From NCBI RefSeq assembly GCF_009800965.1, contig NZ_WUAF01000002.1, positions 20,299 to 84,298 of the forward strand: a DNA stretch of 64,000 nucleotides, written 5' to 3'. A model generated the notes under the pieces. The model saw only the letters and a program-made list of their open reading frames with translations, ran no database searches and had not been told where the DNA came from. Source of the DNA: Cognatazoarcus halotolerans. GTDB taxonomy: Bacteria; Pseudomonadota; Gammaproteobacteria; Burkholderiales; Rhodocyclaceae. Positions 1 through 8,613 of the stretch are shown piece after piece. Every line of letters begins with the position of its first letter. Position 1 is the stretch's first letter. The position numbers and the translations under genes are program-made.

Positions 1-122
1 CCAATAACGCGATCGAAGTCTACGTGCATCGATTGCGCAAGAAACTCGAGAGTAGCGGGGCAAGAATCGTAACCGTGCGCGGTCTGGGGTATTGCCTGGA
101 AAAGCCGGATGCCACTGCGTAA
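1..122 (+). CDS. Response regulator, C-terminal end (partial)
   Basis: The frame beginning at base 3 is open to a TAA at 120-122 and encodes the last 39 residues of an OmpR/PhoB-type winged-helix DNA-binding domain. The typical recognition-helix and wing signature VYVHRLRKKL followed by VRGLGYCLE is visible. The receiver domain lies upstream of the window. The gene overlaps the start of the downstream histidine kinase by 14 bases, the usual arrangement of a translationally coupled two-component pair. Confidence 0.85.
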   Translation, partial: NNAIEVYVHRLRKKLESSGARIVTVRGLGYCLEKPDATA

Positions 123-1593
123 ATGGCGCAAGGTGAAGGATGGTGGGGGCGATGGCGCGCATCATAATTCCCTGTTCGGGGAAATCCTCGATTGGATGCT
201 CGCCCCCCTCCTTTTTCTTTGGCCCATTTCGATCATCATCACCCACAACGTTGCGGACAACATCGCCAATACGCCTTATGACAAAGGATTGGCGGAAAGC
301 TTGCGGGCCTTGTCGCAGATGGTGTCGGTCGAGCAGGGGGAGGTCAAGGTAAGTTTTCCGGCTCCGGCCAGAGCGCTCTTCCGTTCGGATCAGGACGACG
401 TTCTTTATTTTCAGGTGACCGATCTGATCGGCGAAGTCGTCGCGGGTGACAGGGACATTCCCTGGATCGGCGCCCCGCGCAACCTCATCCCCGGAGAGGT
501 TCTGTTTCGCGATGGGGTGATTCAGGGCGAAGAGGTCCGTATCGCCTATCTTTTTCTGAGGGCGTTTCCCGAACCCACCAGCCCGCTGGTTCTGCTGCAG
601 ATGGCCGAAACACGGAACAAGCGTGGTGATCTCGCATCGCGTGTCGTTACGGGTGTGTTGTTACCTCAATTCGCAATCATCCCCCTCGCCGTGGTGCTGG
701 TCTGGCTCGGGTTGTCGCGGGGGATTGCGCCGTTGAACAGACTGCAGCGCATCTTGCGACGTCGCAGGCCGTCCGATCTATCGCCGATTTCGACGGTAGG
801 CGTGCCCGAGGAGGTACGCCCGCTCATCGTCGGCTTCAACGAGATGATGGGCCGGCTTGAGGAAAACCTTCAAGCTCAGCAGCGTTTCATCGCAGATGCG
901 GCTCACCAGATGCGGACACCGCTGACAGGCCTCCGAACACAGACCGAACTCGCGCTACAGGAAACCGAGCCGCGCCTGTTGCGGCGCTCGCTTGAGCAGA
1001 TTGCCGGTAGTGCCGAGCGCGCGAGCCACCTGATCAATCAGCTTCTATCGCTGGCCCGTGCAGAGTCGAGCTCCGAGAAAATCTATGCAGTTGAGCGGCT
1101 TGACCTGAATGTTCTCGCCCTTGAAGTCGTGCAGGATCTATTCCCTCGTGCACTGGTGAAGCATATTGACTTTGGCCTCGAGGCGGCCGAAGAAGCGTTG
1201 ATCATTGATGGAAACCCGGTATTGTTGCGGGAACTGGTAAAGAATCTGGTCGACAACGCCATCAAGTACACGCCGGTTGGAGGGCAGGTTACCGTGCGTA
1301 CGCTCGGAACGGAGTTCGCGATTCTGGAGGTCGAAGACAGCGGTATCGGCATTCCCGAGGGAGATCGCGAGATGGTATTCGAACGGTTTTACCGCGTCCT
1401 TGGAAGTGGAGAGGATGGTTCCGGACTGGGGCTCCCTATCGTGCAGGAAATCGCGGAATTGCACCGAGCCAGGGTAACGCTTAACCCGAATCCGGCAGGT
1501 CAGGGCACGCTCGCGCAGGCTGTTTTCCCGCGTAGCCTGCAGCCCCGTACAGGGGAAGGTGAAACGCTTGACGACGTTACGCCATCCGAATGA
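109..1593 (+). CDS. Sensor histidine kinase, TctE/QseC-like
   Basis: This 494-residue membrane kinase is the partner of the overlapping response regulator. Membrane segments are visible at about residues 30-47 and 182-203 and enclose a periplasmic sensor region of the 2CSK_N type. A HAMP-like stretch follows, then the phospho-acceptor box with His266 (AHQMRTPL) and the ATPase domain with N box (NLVDNAIKYTP), G1 (DSGIGIP), F box (FERFYR) and G2 (GSGLGLPI). TctE-type kinases often sense tricarboxylates or other organic acids, but the ligand cannot be read from the sequence. The ATG at 109 is supported by its overlap with the regulator stop codon. Confidence 0.9.
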   Translation: MPLRKWRKVKDGGGDGAHHNSLFGEILDWMLAPLLFLWPISIIITHNVADNIANTPYDKGLAESLRALSQMVSVEQGEVKVSFPAPARALFRSDQDDVLYFQVTDLIGEVVAGDRDIPWIGAPRNLIPGEVLFRDGVIQGEEVRIAYLFLRAFPEPTSPLVLLQMAETRNKRGDLASRVVTGVLLPQFAIIPLAVVLVWLGLSRGIAPLNRLQRILRRRRPSDLSPISTVGVPEEVRPLIVGFNEMMGRLEENLQAQQRFIADAAHQMRTPLTGLRTQTELALQETEPRLLRRSLEQIAGSAERASHLINQLLSLARAESSSEKIYAVERLDLNVLALEVVQDLFPRALVKHIDFGLEAAEEALIIDGNPVLLRELVKNLVDNAIKYTPVGGQVTVRTLGTEFAILEVEDSGIGIPEGDREMVFERFYRVLGSGEDGSGLGLPIVQEIAELHRARVTLNPNPAGQGTLAQAVFPRSLQPRTGEGETLDDVTPSE

Positions 1594-1623
1594 TCCGCTG
1601 TACCGGATCGACTCAAAAACTAT

Positions 1624-1651
1624 TTGACGATGGGGCTGGGTCGGCTATAAT
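1624..1651 (+). promoter_or_regulatory. Sigma-70 promoter of tRNA-Phe
   Basis: TTGACG (1624-1629) and a perfect TATAAT (1646-1651) are separated by 16 bases. They are followed by a GC-rich discriminator (GCGCGC), as is usual for stringently controlled stable-RNA promoters. Transcription would begin a few bases before the mature tRNA 5' end at 1665. Confidence 0.8.
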
Positions 1652-1664
1652 GCGCGCTCTCTTT

Positions 1665-1740
1665 GGCCAGGTAGCTCAGTTGGTAGAGCAGCGGATTGAA
1701 AATCCGCGTGTCGGTGGTTCGATTCCGCCCCTGGCCACCA
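1665..1740 (+). tRNA. tRNA-Phe (anticodon GAA)
   Basis: This is a 76-base cloverleaf. The acceptor stem GGCCAGG pairs with CCTGGCC, the D arm contains AGCTCAGTTGGTAGAG, the anticodon stem GCGGA/TCCGC encloses the loop TTGAAAA with anticodon GAA, and the T arm contains GGTTCGATTCC. The 3' CCA is encoded. A strong promoter lies directly upstream and an intrinsic terminator directly downstream, so it is a single-gene unit. Confidence 0.97.
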
Positions 1741-1747
1741 AGACAAG

Positions 1748-1774
1748 AAACGGCCCGCGCATGCGGGCCGTTTT
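1748..1774 (+). terminator. Rho-independent terminator of tRNA-Phe
   Basis: An 11-bp perfect stem (AAACGGCCCGC / GCGGGCCGTTT) with a 4-base loop runs straight into TTTT. It begins 8 bases after the tRNA 3' end. Confidence 0.85.
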
Positions 1775-1881
1775 GCTTTGTCCGCCATGTTGTGGTGTGC
1801 AGGAAACGGCTGATTTTCCTCGATCTTTGAAGGAATCGGGCAGTGCTATAATCCGCTGATTCGTTGGCCTTCCTCTATCGC

Positions 1882-3135
1882 ATGCAGCTTTTTGCTCTCG
1901 GCTTGAATCACCACTCGGCTCCGATCGCGATTCGCGAACGAGTGTCGTTCCAGCCTGAGCGGCTAGGTCAGGCCCTGTTGAGTCTGACCAATGCCAAACC
2001 GGTGCGAGAGGCAGCGATTCTGTCGACCTGCAATCGCACCGAACTTTACTACGCAAGTGACGATCCGCAGTCCGCTGCCGACTGGCTTGCCGATTTTCAC
2101 CGGCTTAGTCTCAACGACATTTCGCCCTATCTGTACAGCTATCCGCAGCGCGAGGCGGTAAGGCATGTCTTCCGGGTTGCGAGCGGACTCGATTCGATGG
2201 TCCTCGGTGAGCCGCAGATTCTGGGCCAGGTCAAGGAGGCTGCGCGTCAGGCGGAAGAAGCGGGGACGCTCGGTACCCTGCTTCACAAGCTCTTCCAGCG
2301 GACCTTCGCGGTGGCTAAAGAGGTACGTACCACGACCGCAATCGGAGCGAATACCGTTTCCATGGCGGCGGCAGCGGTTCATTTGTCGGAGCGAATTTTC
2401 GAACGTGTCTCCGACCAGCAGGTGCTTTTCGTCGGGGCGGGTGAAATGGTGGAGCTGTGTGCTGCTCATTTCGCGGGCGCGAAGCCTCGTCGACTGACCA
2501 TCGCAAATCGCACCGAAGTGCGCGCCCAGGGCCTCGCCGAGCGCTTCGGCGGGGATGTGATCCGGCTTGATGCCGTTGGAGACGTACTGCATCGCTACGA
2601 CGTGGTGGTCTCGTGTACCGGCAGTCCCTTGCCGATTGTTGGGCTCGGGATGGTGGAGAGGGCGATCAAGGCGAGACGGCACCGGCCGATGGTAATGGTG
2701 GATCTTGCGGTACCGCGCGATATAGAGCGAGAGGTTGCGGATCTCGATGACGTGTTCCTGTATACGGTCGACGACCTGGCTCAGGTGGTCGAGTCAGGTC
2801 TTGAGTCGAGACAGGCTGCCGTAATTGAAGCGGAATCGATCATCGATTCGCAGGTCGACGGGTTTCTACATTGGGTGGAGGCCCGGGATGCCGTTCCGAC
2901 TATTCGCGCGCTGCGCGAGCATGCCGAGTCACTTCGACAGACCGAGATGGAGCGGGCCCTCAAGCTTCTTGCGCGTGGCGAATCGCCCGAACGGGTGCTC
3001 GAGGTGCTCAGTCACGGCCTTGCGAACAAATTGATGCACGCCCCTACGCAGTACCTCAACCGTTCTGAAGGCGAGCGTCTTGGTGAGGCGATGCGGGTGT
3101 TGCACCACCTTTTTGATCTGAACCGCCGCGGCTAG
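1882..3135 (+). CDS. hemA: Glutamyl-tRNA reductase
   Basis: This enzyme reduces glutamyl-tRNA(Glu) to glutamate-1-semialdehyde, the first committed step of C5 tetrapyrrole synthesis. The 417-residue product begins [14 protein letters not shown] and carries the catalytic Cys50 in STCNRTE, at the same number as in E. coli. The NADP-binding domain ([12 protein letters not shown]) and C-terminal dimerisation helices follow. An in-frame TTG at 1864 exists, but the ATG at 1882 matches the family N-terminus. A TATAAT at 1847-1852 is a likely -10 element; no clean -35 is seen. The other heme genes of the window are at 17.6-22.8 kb. Confidence 0.96.
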   Translation: MQLFALGLNHHSAPIAIRERVSFQPERLGQALLSLTNAKPVREAAILSTCNRTELYYASDDPQSAADWLADFHRLSLNDISPYLYSYPQREAVRHVFRVASGLDSMVLGEPQILGQVKEAARQAEEAGTLGTLLHKLFQRTFAVAKEVRTTTAIGANTVSMAAAAVHLSERIFERVSDQQVLFVGAGEMVELCAAHFAGAKPRRLTIANRTEVRAQGLAERFGGDVIRLDAVGDVLHRYDVVVSCTGSPLPIVGLGMVERAIKARRHRPMVMVDLAVPRDIEREVADLDDVFLYTVDDLAQVVESGLESRQAAVIEAESIIDSQVDGFLHWVEARDAVPTIRALREHAESLRQTEMERALKLLARGESPERVLEVLSHGLANKLMHAPTQYLNRSEGERLGEAMRVLHHLFDLNRRG

Positions 3136-3146
3136 TCTGCCGGCGC

Positions 3147-3173
3147 GCCCCGATCAGGCGTCGGGGGCCTTTT
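3147..3173 (+). terminator. Possible terminator or attenuator between hemA and prfA
   Basis: CCCCGA pairs with TCGGGG across a 7-base loop and is followed by CCTTTT. The T run is short, so partial read-through into prfA is plausible. Confidence 0.35.
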
Positions 3174-3185
3174 CCAGCGTGTACG

Positions 3186-4271
3186 ATGAAATCCAGCATT
3201 CGCGACAGACTCGAGCAACTCAGCCAACGGCATGAAGAGTTGGAGCGCCTCCTTGCCTCTCAGGAGGTCGGTGCCGACATGGATGCCTTTCGGCGATACA
3301 GCCGGGAGCACGCAGAACTTGGCGAAGTGGTCGGCCTCTATGCGCAGTACAGGCGGGCGGAGGAGGATGGTGTTACGGCAGGGGAAATGCTTGCCGATCC
3401 CGAGATGCGGGATCTGGCCCAGGCCGAGATCGCAGAGAGCCGTGAGGCAGTAGAAAGACTTGAACTCGAACTTCAGAAAGCGCTGCTACCCAAGGACCCC
3501 GACGACGACCGGAATCTCTTCCTCGAAATCCGAGCCGGGACCGGCGGCGAGGAGGCCGCCCTCTTTGCGGGGGATCTGCTGAGGATGTATTCACGCTATG
3601 CCGAGCGTCGGGGATGGCGTGTCGAGATTGCCTCGGCGGCAGAGTCCGAGCTGGGTGGCTACAAGGAAGTGATCCTGCGCGTAATTGGCGCGGGAGCGTT
3701 TGCACGACTCAAGTTCGAATCGGGGGGGCACAGGGTGCAACGCGTTCCGGTGACAGAAACACAGGGTCGGATCCACACATCCGCGTGTACCGTGGCGGTG
3801 ATGCCGGAAGCCGATGAGCTTACCGAAGTGAATATCAACCCCGCCGATTTGCGCATCGATACCTTCAGGGCGAGTGGCGCCGGCGGCCAGCACATCAACA
3901 AAACCGACTCCGCGGTACGTGTGACGCATTTGCCAACCGGCATCGTGGTTGAGTGTCAGGACGATCGCTCGCAACATCGCAACAAGGCGCAGGCGCTGTC
4001 GGTGCTCGCGGCGCGAATCAAGGATGCTCAGCTGCGCGAGCAACAGGCCCAGACCGCAGCCACCCGAAAGAGTCTTGTTGGCAGCGGCGATCGCTCCGAG
4101 CGCATCAGGACCTACAATTTTCCGCAGGGTCGCGTTACCGACCACCGCATCAACCTGACGCTCTACAAGCTCGATACGGTCATGGAAGGCGACCTCGACG
4201 AAATCCTCGAGGCGCTCAAGACTGAATACCAGGCCGACCAACTCGCTGCGCTCGCGGACGATGGACGCTGA
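3186..4271 (+). CDS. prfA: Peptide chain release factor 1
   Basis: RF1 recognises UAA and UAG and triggers peptide release on the ribosome. The 361-residue protein shows the codon-recognition loop ([10 protein letters not shown]), the universally conserved GGQ motif ([15 protein letters not shown]) that is the substrate of PrmC methylation, and full family length. It lies downstream of hemA and overlaps prmC by 11 bases, the conserved hemA-prfA-prmC arrangement. Confidence 0.97.
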   Translation: MKSSIRDRLEQLSQRHEELERLLASQEVGADMDAFRRYSREHAELGEVVGLYAQYRRAEEDGVTAGEMLADPEMRDLAQAEIAESREAVERLELELQKALLPKDPDDDRNLFLEIRAGTGGEEAALFAGDLLRMYSRYAERRGWRVEIASAAESELGGYKEVILRVIGAGAFARLKFESGGHRVQRVPVTETQGRIHTSACTVAVMPEADELTEVNINPADLRIDTFRASGAGGQHINKTDSAVRVTHLPTGIVVECQDDRSQHRNKAQALSVLAARIKDAQLREQQAQTAATRKSLVGSGDRSERIRTYNFPQGRVTDHRINLTLYKLDTVMEGDLDEILEALKTEYQADQLAALADDGR

Positions 4272-5130
4272 ACGGATCAGTGTGGGGCTGCCGAGTATCG
4301 CCGGTGCGTTGAGCTATGGACGTCGAGCTGTCGATGCCGTTGATGCTCGCCTGTTGCTGCGCGAAGTCCTTGACTGCAGTGCTGTGCGGATCGCGGCATA
4401 TCCGGAGGAGCGACTTTCGCACGACCAGTGGGCGCACTACCAGACGTTGGTGCGACGCCGTGAGGCGGGCGAGCCGATTGCCTATATTCTGGGACGGCGC
4501 GAGTTTTACGGACGTAGCTTCAAGGTTTCGCCTGCGGTGCTGATTCCGCGGCCGGAGACAGAGCTCTTGGTAGAGCGGGCGCTACAGGCGGTAAGTGGCA
4601 CGGAGTGTCCGACAATACTGGACCTCGGAACCGGGAGCGGGGCGATTGCCATTACGATCGTGCTGGAGCTGGCCGATCGCGCCGCCCGCGTGTGTGCGGT
4701 CGATGTCTCGGCGGCTTCGCTGGACTTGGCACGCGAAAATGCCCGATTGCTGGGGGCGAATGTCGAATTCTGCGAGGGAAGCTGGTTCGGGCCGTTGCTC
4801 GGGCGGCGCTTCGACTGCATTGTTAGCAATCCACCCTATATCCGCACGGATGATCGGCATCTCGAGCAAGGGGATTTGCGCTTCGAGCCTCCGGGCGCCT
4901 TGTCGGCCGGTGTCGATGGACTGAATGATCTGCGTGACATCATCGAGGAGGCGTCTGTCCATCTGAACCGGACGGGCTGGCTTTTCGTCGAACATGGATA
5001 CGATCAGGCCTGGAGCGTGGGTGAGCTGCTCGCCCAAGCAGGATTCGAAGAACTGTCCGCATGGCCGGATCTTGCAGGGGTCGTGCGTGTGAGCGGCGGA
5101 CGATTTCAACCATACGCGGGGCCAGGTTGA
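4261..5130 (+). CDS. prmC: Release factor N5-glutamine methyltransferase
   Basis: PrmC methylates the glutamine of the GGQ loop of RF1 and RF2. The 289-residue protein has an N-terminal helical domain, the SAM-binding motif [12 protein letters not shown] and the catalytic NPPY tetrapeptide ([10 protein letters not shown]) of the Gln/Asn methyltransferase family. Its start lies inside the 3' end of prfA, so the enzyme is probably translationally coupled to its substrate gene. Confidence 0.96.
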   Translation: MDAERISVGLPSIAGALSYGRRAVDAVDARLLLREVLDCSAVRIAAYPEERLSHDQWAHYQTLVRRREAGEPIAYILGRREFYGRSFKVSPAVLIPRPETELLVERALQAVSGTECPTILDLGTGSGAIAITIVLELADRAARVCAVDVSAASLDLARENARLLGANVEFCEGSWFGPLLGRRFDCIVSNPPYIRTDDRHLEQGDLRFEPPGALSAGVDGLNDLRDIIEEASVHLNRTGWLFVEHGYDQAWSVGELLAQAGFEELSAWPDLAGVVRVSGGRFQPYAGPG

Positions 5131-5192
5131 CGCTCGCGATGGCCGAGAATACAATTTCCCGATTAAATTACTCAACTATTCGAGGCGGTTCG

Positions 5193-5522
5193 ATGGATAC
5201 CCAGAAATTGATTCAGGAACAGGTCACCGGCAACTCCGTTGTGCTCTACATGAAAGGCTCTCCGCAGTTCCCCCAGTGTGGTTTTTCGGCTACCGTTGCT
5301 CAGGTTCTGAAGCTCTGCGGGGTCAAGGATTACTTCTCGGTCAACGTGCTTGCCGACGCGGATATTCGGCAGGGCATCAAGGAATATGCTAACTGGCCGA
5401 CAATTCCCCAGTTGTATGTGAAAGGTGAGTTCGTCGGTGGTTGCGATATCGTGCGCGAGATGTACGAAAGCGGGGAATTGCAGCAGCTGTTGGCGGAGGC
5501 CGGCGTGGTCGTTCAGAGTTGA
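5193..5522 (+). CDS. grxD: Monothiol glutaredoxin, Grx4 type
   Basis: This 109-residue protein carries the monothiol active site CGFS with Cys29, plus the glutathione-binding WPTIPQLYV stretch. Family members bind a [2Fe-2S] cluster with glutathione and act in iron-sulfur trafficking. The ATG at 5193 is preceded by the Shine-Dalgarno-like GAGGCGG; an upstream in-frame start would add an unrelated extension overlapping prmC. The 264 bases after the gene (5523-5786) are comparatively A/T rich and contain no recognisable gene. Confidence 0.95.
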   Translation: MDTQKLIQEQVTGNSVVLYMKGSPQFPQCGFSATVAQVLKLCGVKDYFSVNVLADADIRQGIKEYANWPTIPQLYVKGEFVGGCDIVREMYESGELQQLLAEAGVVVQS

Positions 5523-5786
5523 GGCGGACTGCGTTCGGGTTGGACCAATCGGCTCGATTTCGTCGTACCTGTTGTCGGAATTCTTTACGATTTGCCAGGT
5601 TGTCGAGCTCATATTGATCTTGTTGATTGTTAACTGTTTGAATTGAATGGAAATTTGAAGCGTTTTGCATGTGTGGTGCGATTCTTGCCTTCAAGTACGT
5701 CCAAAGCGTGAAGCAGTTCATCTCCCGAATCACATGTTTGGGATAAGCTTCGATCACAGGCACTTGGCGGCAACCCAGGATCACAA

Positions 5787-6299
5787 ATGTCCACATCAAA
5801 ACAAAATCAGATCGAGAAAAGACGCAAATTGATCAAGAGCGCCGTTGGTGCGCCAGCACTTTTCACTTTGCCTGGAGCCGTTGGCTCTGCCATGGCGGCT
5901 GCAAGCCTTGGGTGTGATGTGAAGAGCCAGGCAACCTTCGCGGACGAGTCTCCGGTTGCAGGATTTCCTTCTGCGCCTGACAAATGGATGCGCGTGAGGT
6001 GCGAGGTCTGGACCTTCCGGCTTGAAAGCGGGGGGGCGGCGGTTACCGGCTTCAAGTTCAATGGCGCGTACTATCAGGTGACGAGCGGGGTGGCCCAGCA
6101 GGTGGCAGTGAAATTGACCCCGTCGTCACAGGCGCCCGTTCAGGTGGCTGGACAATATGTCTATGCCTTGGTCGATTATCAGCAAAGTGCACCTGCAACG
6201 ATTGTGCTTGATCCGAACAAGGCGGTTAGTCCGATTGCAGGTGCGTCATGTTGGAATTCGTTGACCTCGTCAAACCTCTCGAGCAACGTGATCAATTGA
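5787..6299 (+). CDS. Exported protein of unknown function, candidate substrate of the HprK/PqqD-like unit
   Basis: I do not recognise a named family. The 170-residue protein starts with a twin-arginine-type leader: R12-R13 in KRRKLIKS, a weakly hydrophobic stretch with TLPGAVGSA, and a probable cleavage site near residues 36-38 (AMAA). The mature part has three cysteines (43, 72, 155), predicted beta-rich segments and a polar, Ser-rich C-terminal tail (residues 154-167). The next gene begins 17 bases downstream on the same strand. The unit order suggests that this protein is what the PqqD-like carrier and the kinase act on, but that is inference. Confidence 0.75.
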   Translation: MSTSKQNQIEKRRKLIKSAVGAPALFTLPGAVGSAMAAASLGCDVKSQATFADESPVAGFPSAPDKWMRVRCEVWTFRLESGGAAVTGFKFNGAYYQVTSGVAQQVAVKLTPSSQAPVQVAGQYVYALVDYQQSAPATIVLDPNKAVSPIAGASCWNSLTSSNLSSNVIN

Positions 6300-6316
6300 T
6301 ATCGTTCTGACATTCT

Positions 6317-6574
6317 GTGGAAGACAGGCTTCTCGTGCGGCGTCTCGGTGACGCCGCAGTCGTTTTTGATGCCACGACCTGGCAGACGCATGTGCTTCCG
6401 CCCGCCGCATGTGTAGTGCTGGATTTTGTCGACGAGTGCGGGGGGCCCGGCGTCGCAAGTGAATCTCGCGTGGAGGCAGGGATTCGTGCATCTCTCGGCC
6501 TCGAGCAGGAGTCTGACGGCCTCGAAGGAATCATGCAGACACTGCGGGAACTCGGAATGTTCGCTCGTCAATGA
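6317..6574 (+). CDS. PqqD-like small protein of an HPr-kinase-related system
   Basis: This 85-residue protein starts at GTG 6317. The stretch VVFDATTWQTHVLPPAACVV fits the PqqD/RRE winged-helix fold, which binds peptide leaders in RiPP pathways. NCBI models describe a PqqD-related protein that co-occurs with an HprK-related kinase; this gene matches that description in size, context and sequence style. Its stop codon overlaps the kinase start (ATGA), implying coupling. Its function has not been demonstrated, to my knowledge. Confidence 0.75.
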   Translation: MEDRLLVRRLGDAAVVFDATTWQTHVLPPAACVVLDFVDECGGPGVASESRVEAGIRASLGLEQESDGLEGIMQTLRELGMFARQ

Positions 6575-7524
6575 ATCCGCCACCGCGGTTGGCTGCACTG
6601 GAAGCCAAGACCATTTCGAACGCATTGAAGGCGCCTGGTGGTCTGCGGATTCCCTACGGTGCCTGTACGGTTCGCGTTCGCGCTTTTGTGGACGGTTTCG
6701 CCGATGCGCTAAGGAATGTCTATGGCGCCTTTCCGTTCCTCACCGACGATGGGTTCGACGATTTTCATCTGGTTATCGACCGGGGGCGGGGAGCGCGACG
6801 CTGGGTGCGTCCCACCGCGCGCTTTCTGATCGATGGCGTTGAGCCCTTCGAGCCGTTTCCGCGATCAAATGCGTTGCCGTATTTCGAGTGGGGGGTGAAC
6901 TGGTGTTTTGCCCAACGCTTCAATCAGTACGTGCTGTTGCACGCGGGCGTTCTGGCGCTCGGTGACCGGGCCGTTGTGATGGCGGCTACGCCTGGTTCCG
7001 GAAAGAGCACGCTTGCGGCCGGCATGATGCTTTCCGGATTCCGATTGTTGTCCGACGAATTCGGGGTTCTCGATCCAGTTTCCGGTGACCTGCTTTCCAT
7101 GCTGAAACCGGTTGCGCTCAAGAATGAGTCGATCGAGGTCATTCGAGCCCTGTCGGATGAGGCCGCGCTCGGGCCCATCTACAGGGGAACGCGCAAGGGC
7201 GACGTGTCCCATCTTGCGCCGAACGCGAATAGCGTGGAGCAGTTGGGCGCTCGCGCCCGCCCGGTCCTGGTGGTTTTTCCGCGCTATCGGCGTGGAGTCG
7301 GCCTCGAACTCAAACCACAATTGCCCGAGGAGGCGTTCGCGAGACTGGCCTTCAACAGCTTCAACTATTCGCTGTTGGGACCTGTTTCGTTCGATGCATT
7401 GGCAGTGCTTGCCGGCCGGTGCCAGGTCTACGAGTTGACGTATGGTGATCTTCCGAAGGCCATCGGGTGCGTGCGGGCGCTGCTCAATTCGAACGGCGAG
7501 GGGGGCGGCGCGCGTGAATACTGA
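6571..7524 (+). CDS. HprK-related kinase A
   Basis: The 317-residue protein is related to the C-terminal kinase domain of HPr kinase/phosphorylase. It shows the HAG motif (LLHAGVLALGDRAV, about 123-136), a P-loop ATPGSGKST (139-147) and the acidic segment LLSDEFGVL (159-167). It lacks the N-terminal domain of true HprK, and no HPr gene is nearby. HprK homologues in lasso-peptide clusters phosphorylate a serine side chain of the precursor, so Ser phosphorylation of the exported neighbour is a reasonable guess. It overlaps its neighbours on both sides. Confidence 0.85.
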   Translation: MNPPPRLAALEAKTISNALKAPGGLRIPYGACTVRVRAFVDGFADALRNVYGAFPFLTDDGFDDFHLVIDRGRGARRWVRPTARFLIDGVEPFEPFPRSNALPYFEWGVNWCFAQRFNQYVLLHAGVLALGDRAVVMAATPGSGKSTLAAGMMLSGFRLLSDEFGVLDPVSGDLLSMLKPVALKNESIEVIRALSDEAALGPIYRGTRKGDVSHLAPNANSVEQLGARARPVLVVFPRYRRGVGLELKPQLPEEAFARLAFNSFNYSLLGPVSFDALAVLAGRCQVYELTYGDLPKAIGCVRALLNSNGEGGGAREY

Positions 7525-8605
7525 TCCGGCCCTAGGGGCGGCCGGGTGGCACCTGCTTCTGATTCTTCGGGATGTATCGCATGTGGCCAAAATGCGCATC
7601 GAGGATTGGGATGCTGTGCTGGTGCTTGCCCGTCAGGCGCGTCTCCTTGGCACGATTGCGTGCAGAATCCGCGATCGCCCCGATCTTGCGAAGCAGATAC
7701 CCGACCGCGTGTGGGGACATCTGACGGCCTCGATCAACTATTCCTCGCATCGGTTGCAGATGGTGAGGATGGAGCTCGCGGCTTTGTCGGCAGCCCTGCC
7801 GCCGGAGCTGCCGGTTACGCTGCTCAAGGGGGCCGCCTACGTTGTCGAGGGTCTTCCTCTTGCGCATGGCCGCATGCCGAATGACGTCGACCTTCTGGTT
7901 CCAAGGGCGAATCTCGGCATCGCGGAGGCGGCGTTGCGGGATGGCGGCTGGGAGATGGAGAACGTCGACGAGTACGACCAGCAATACTATCGGCAGTGGA
8001 GTCATGAGCTTCCTCCGATGCGCATACCGGGCCATGCACTGGAGGTCGATCTGCACCATACGATTGCGCCGGTGACAAGCCGGGTCAGGGCAAACGACGT
8101 GGCCTTGTTCTCGGCGTTGGTACCGGTCGAAGGCACGCGATTCCGCGTGCTGAACCGCCATGACCAGATCATTCACGCCGCCATCCACCTCTTTCAGGAT
8201 TCCGAGTTGGTTGGAAAGCTTCGGGACCTTGTGGATGTCGATGCACTTTACCGGAGCAGCATTCTCGACCAGCAGGCTTGCGACAGGCTCTGGAAGCGGG
8301 CCGCACAACACGGTGCAACGACACCGCTATGGTATGCCCTGAATTATTCGCGTTCTTGGCTCGGGACCCCGGTGCCAGCCGATCCGCCGGGCATCGAGCC
8401 GTCTTGGCTCGCACGTGCGATGACGGGGTGGCTTTTCCGCCACGTGTGCCCTCCCCGGATCTTCGAGCGTGGCAAGACACCGAGTAGAGTGTTGGTTGAA
8501 CTGGCCGCCCAGGCGCGCTACCACTGGTTGAGAATGCCGCCCGCCTTGCTGGTACGGCATTTGGGCCACAAGTCGATGACTGCGGTGCGCTCAATCATCA
8601 GGTGA
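7514..8605 (+). CDS. Nucleotidyltransferase family protein (NTP_transf_5 type)
   Basis: The 363-residue protein has the minimal nucleotidyltransferase signature: LLKGAAYV (103-110) followed by the metal-binding pair D124-x-D126 in PNDVDLLV and a later acidic EVDLHHTI. I chose GTG 7514 because it overlaps the kinase stop by 11 bases; the longer reading from 7442 would overlap by 83. Related genes occur in HprK-related and lasso-peptide kinase loci. Whether it transfers a nucleotide, or to what, is unknown. Its stop faces the convergent fructosamine-kinase-like gene 8 bases away. Confidence 0.8.
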   Translation: MNTDPALGAAGWHLLLILRDVSHVAKMRIEDWDAVLVLARQARLLGTIACRIRDRPDLAKQIPDRVWGHLTASINYSSHRLQMVRMELAALSAALPPELPVTLLKGAAYVVEGLPLAHGRMPNDVDLLVPRANLGIAEAALRDGGWEMENVDEYDQQYYRQWSHELPPMRIPGHALEVDLHHTIAPVTSRVRANDVALFSALVPVEGTRFRVLNRHDQIIHAAIHLFQDSELVGKLRDLVDVDALYRSSILDQQACDRLWKRAAQHGATTPLWYALNYSRSWLGTPVPADPPGIEPSWLARAMTGWLFRHVCPPRIFERGKTPSRVLVELAAQARYHWLRMPPALLVRHLGHKSMTAVRSIIR

Positions 8606-8613
8606 AACGGGGT

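Noticed and set aside
1590..1859. 89-codon frame running through tRNA-Phe
   Set aside because: It covers the tRNA, its promoter and its terminator, so it is not a protein gene.
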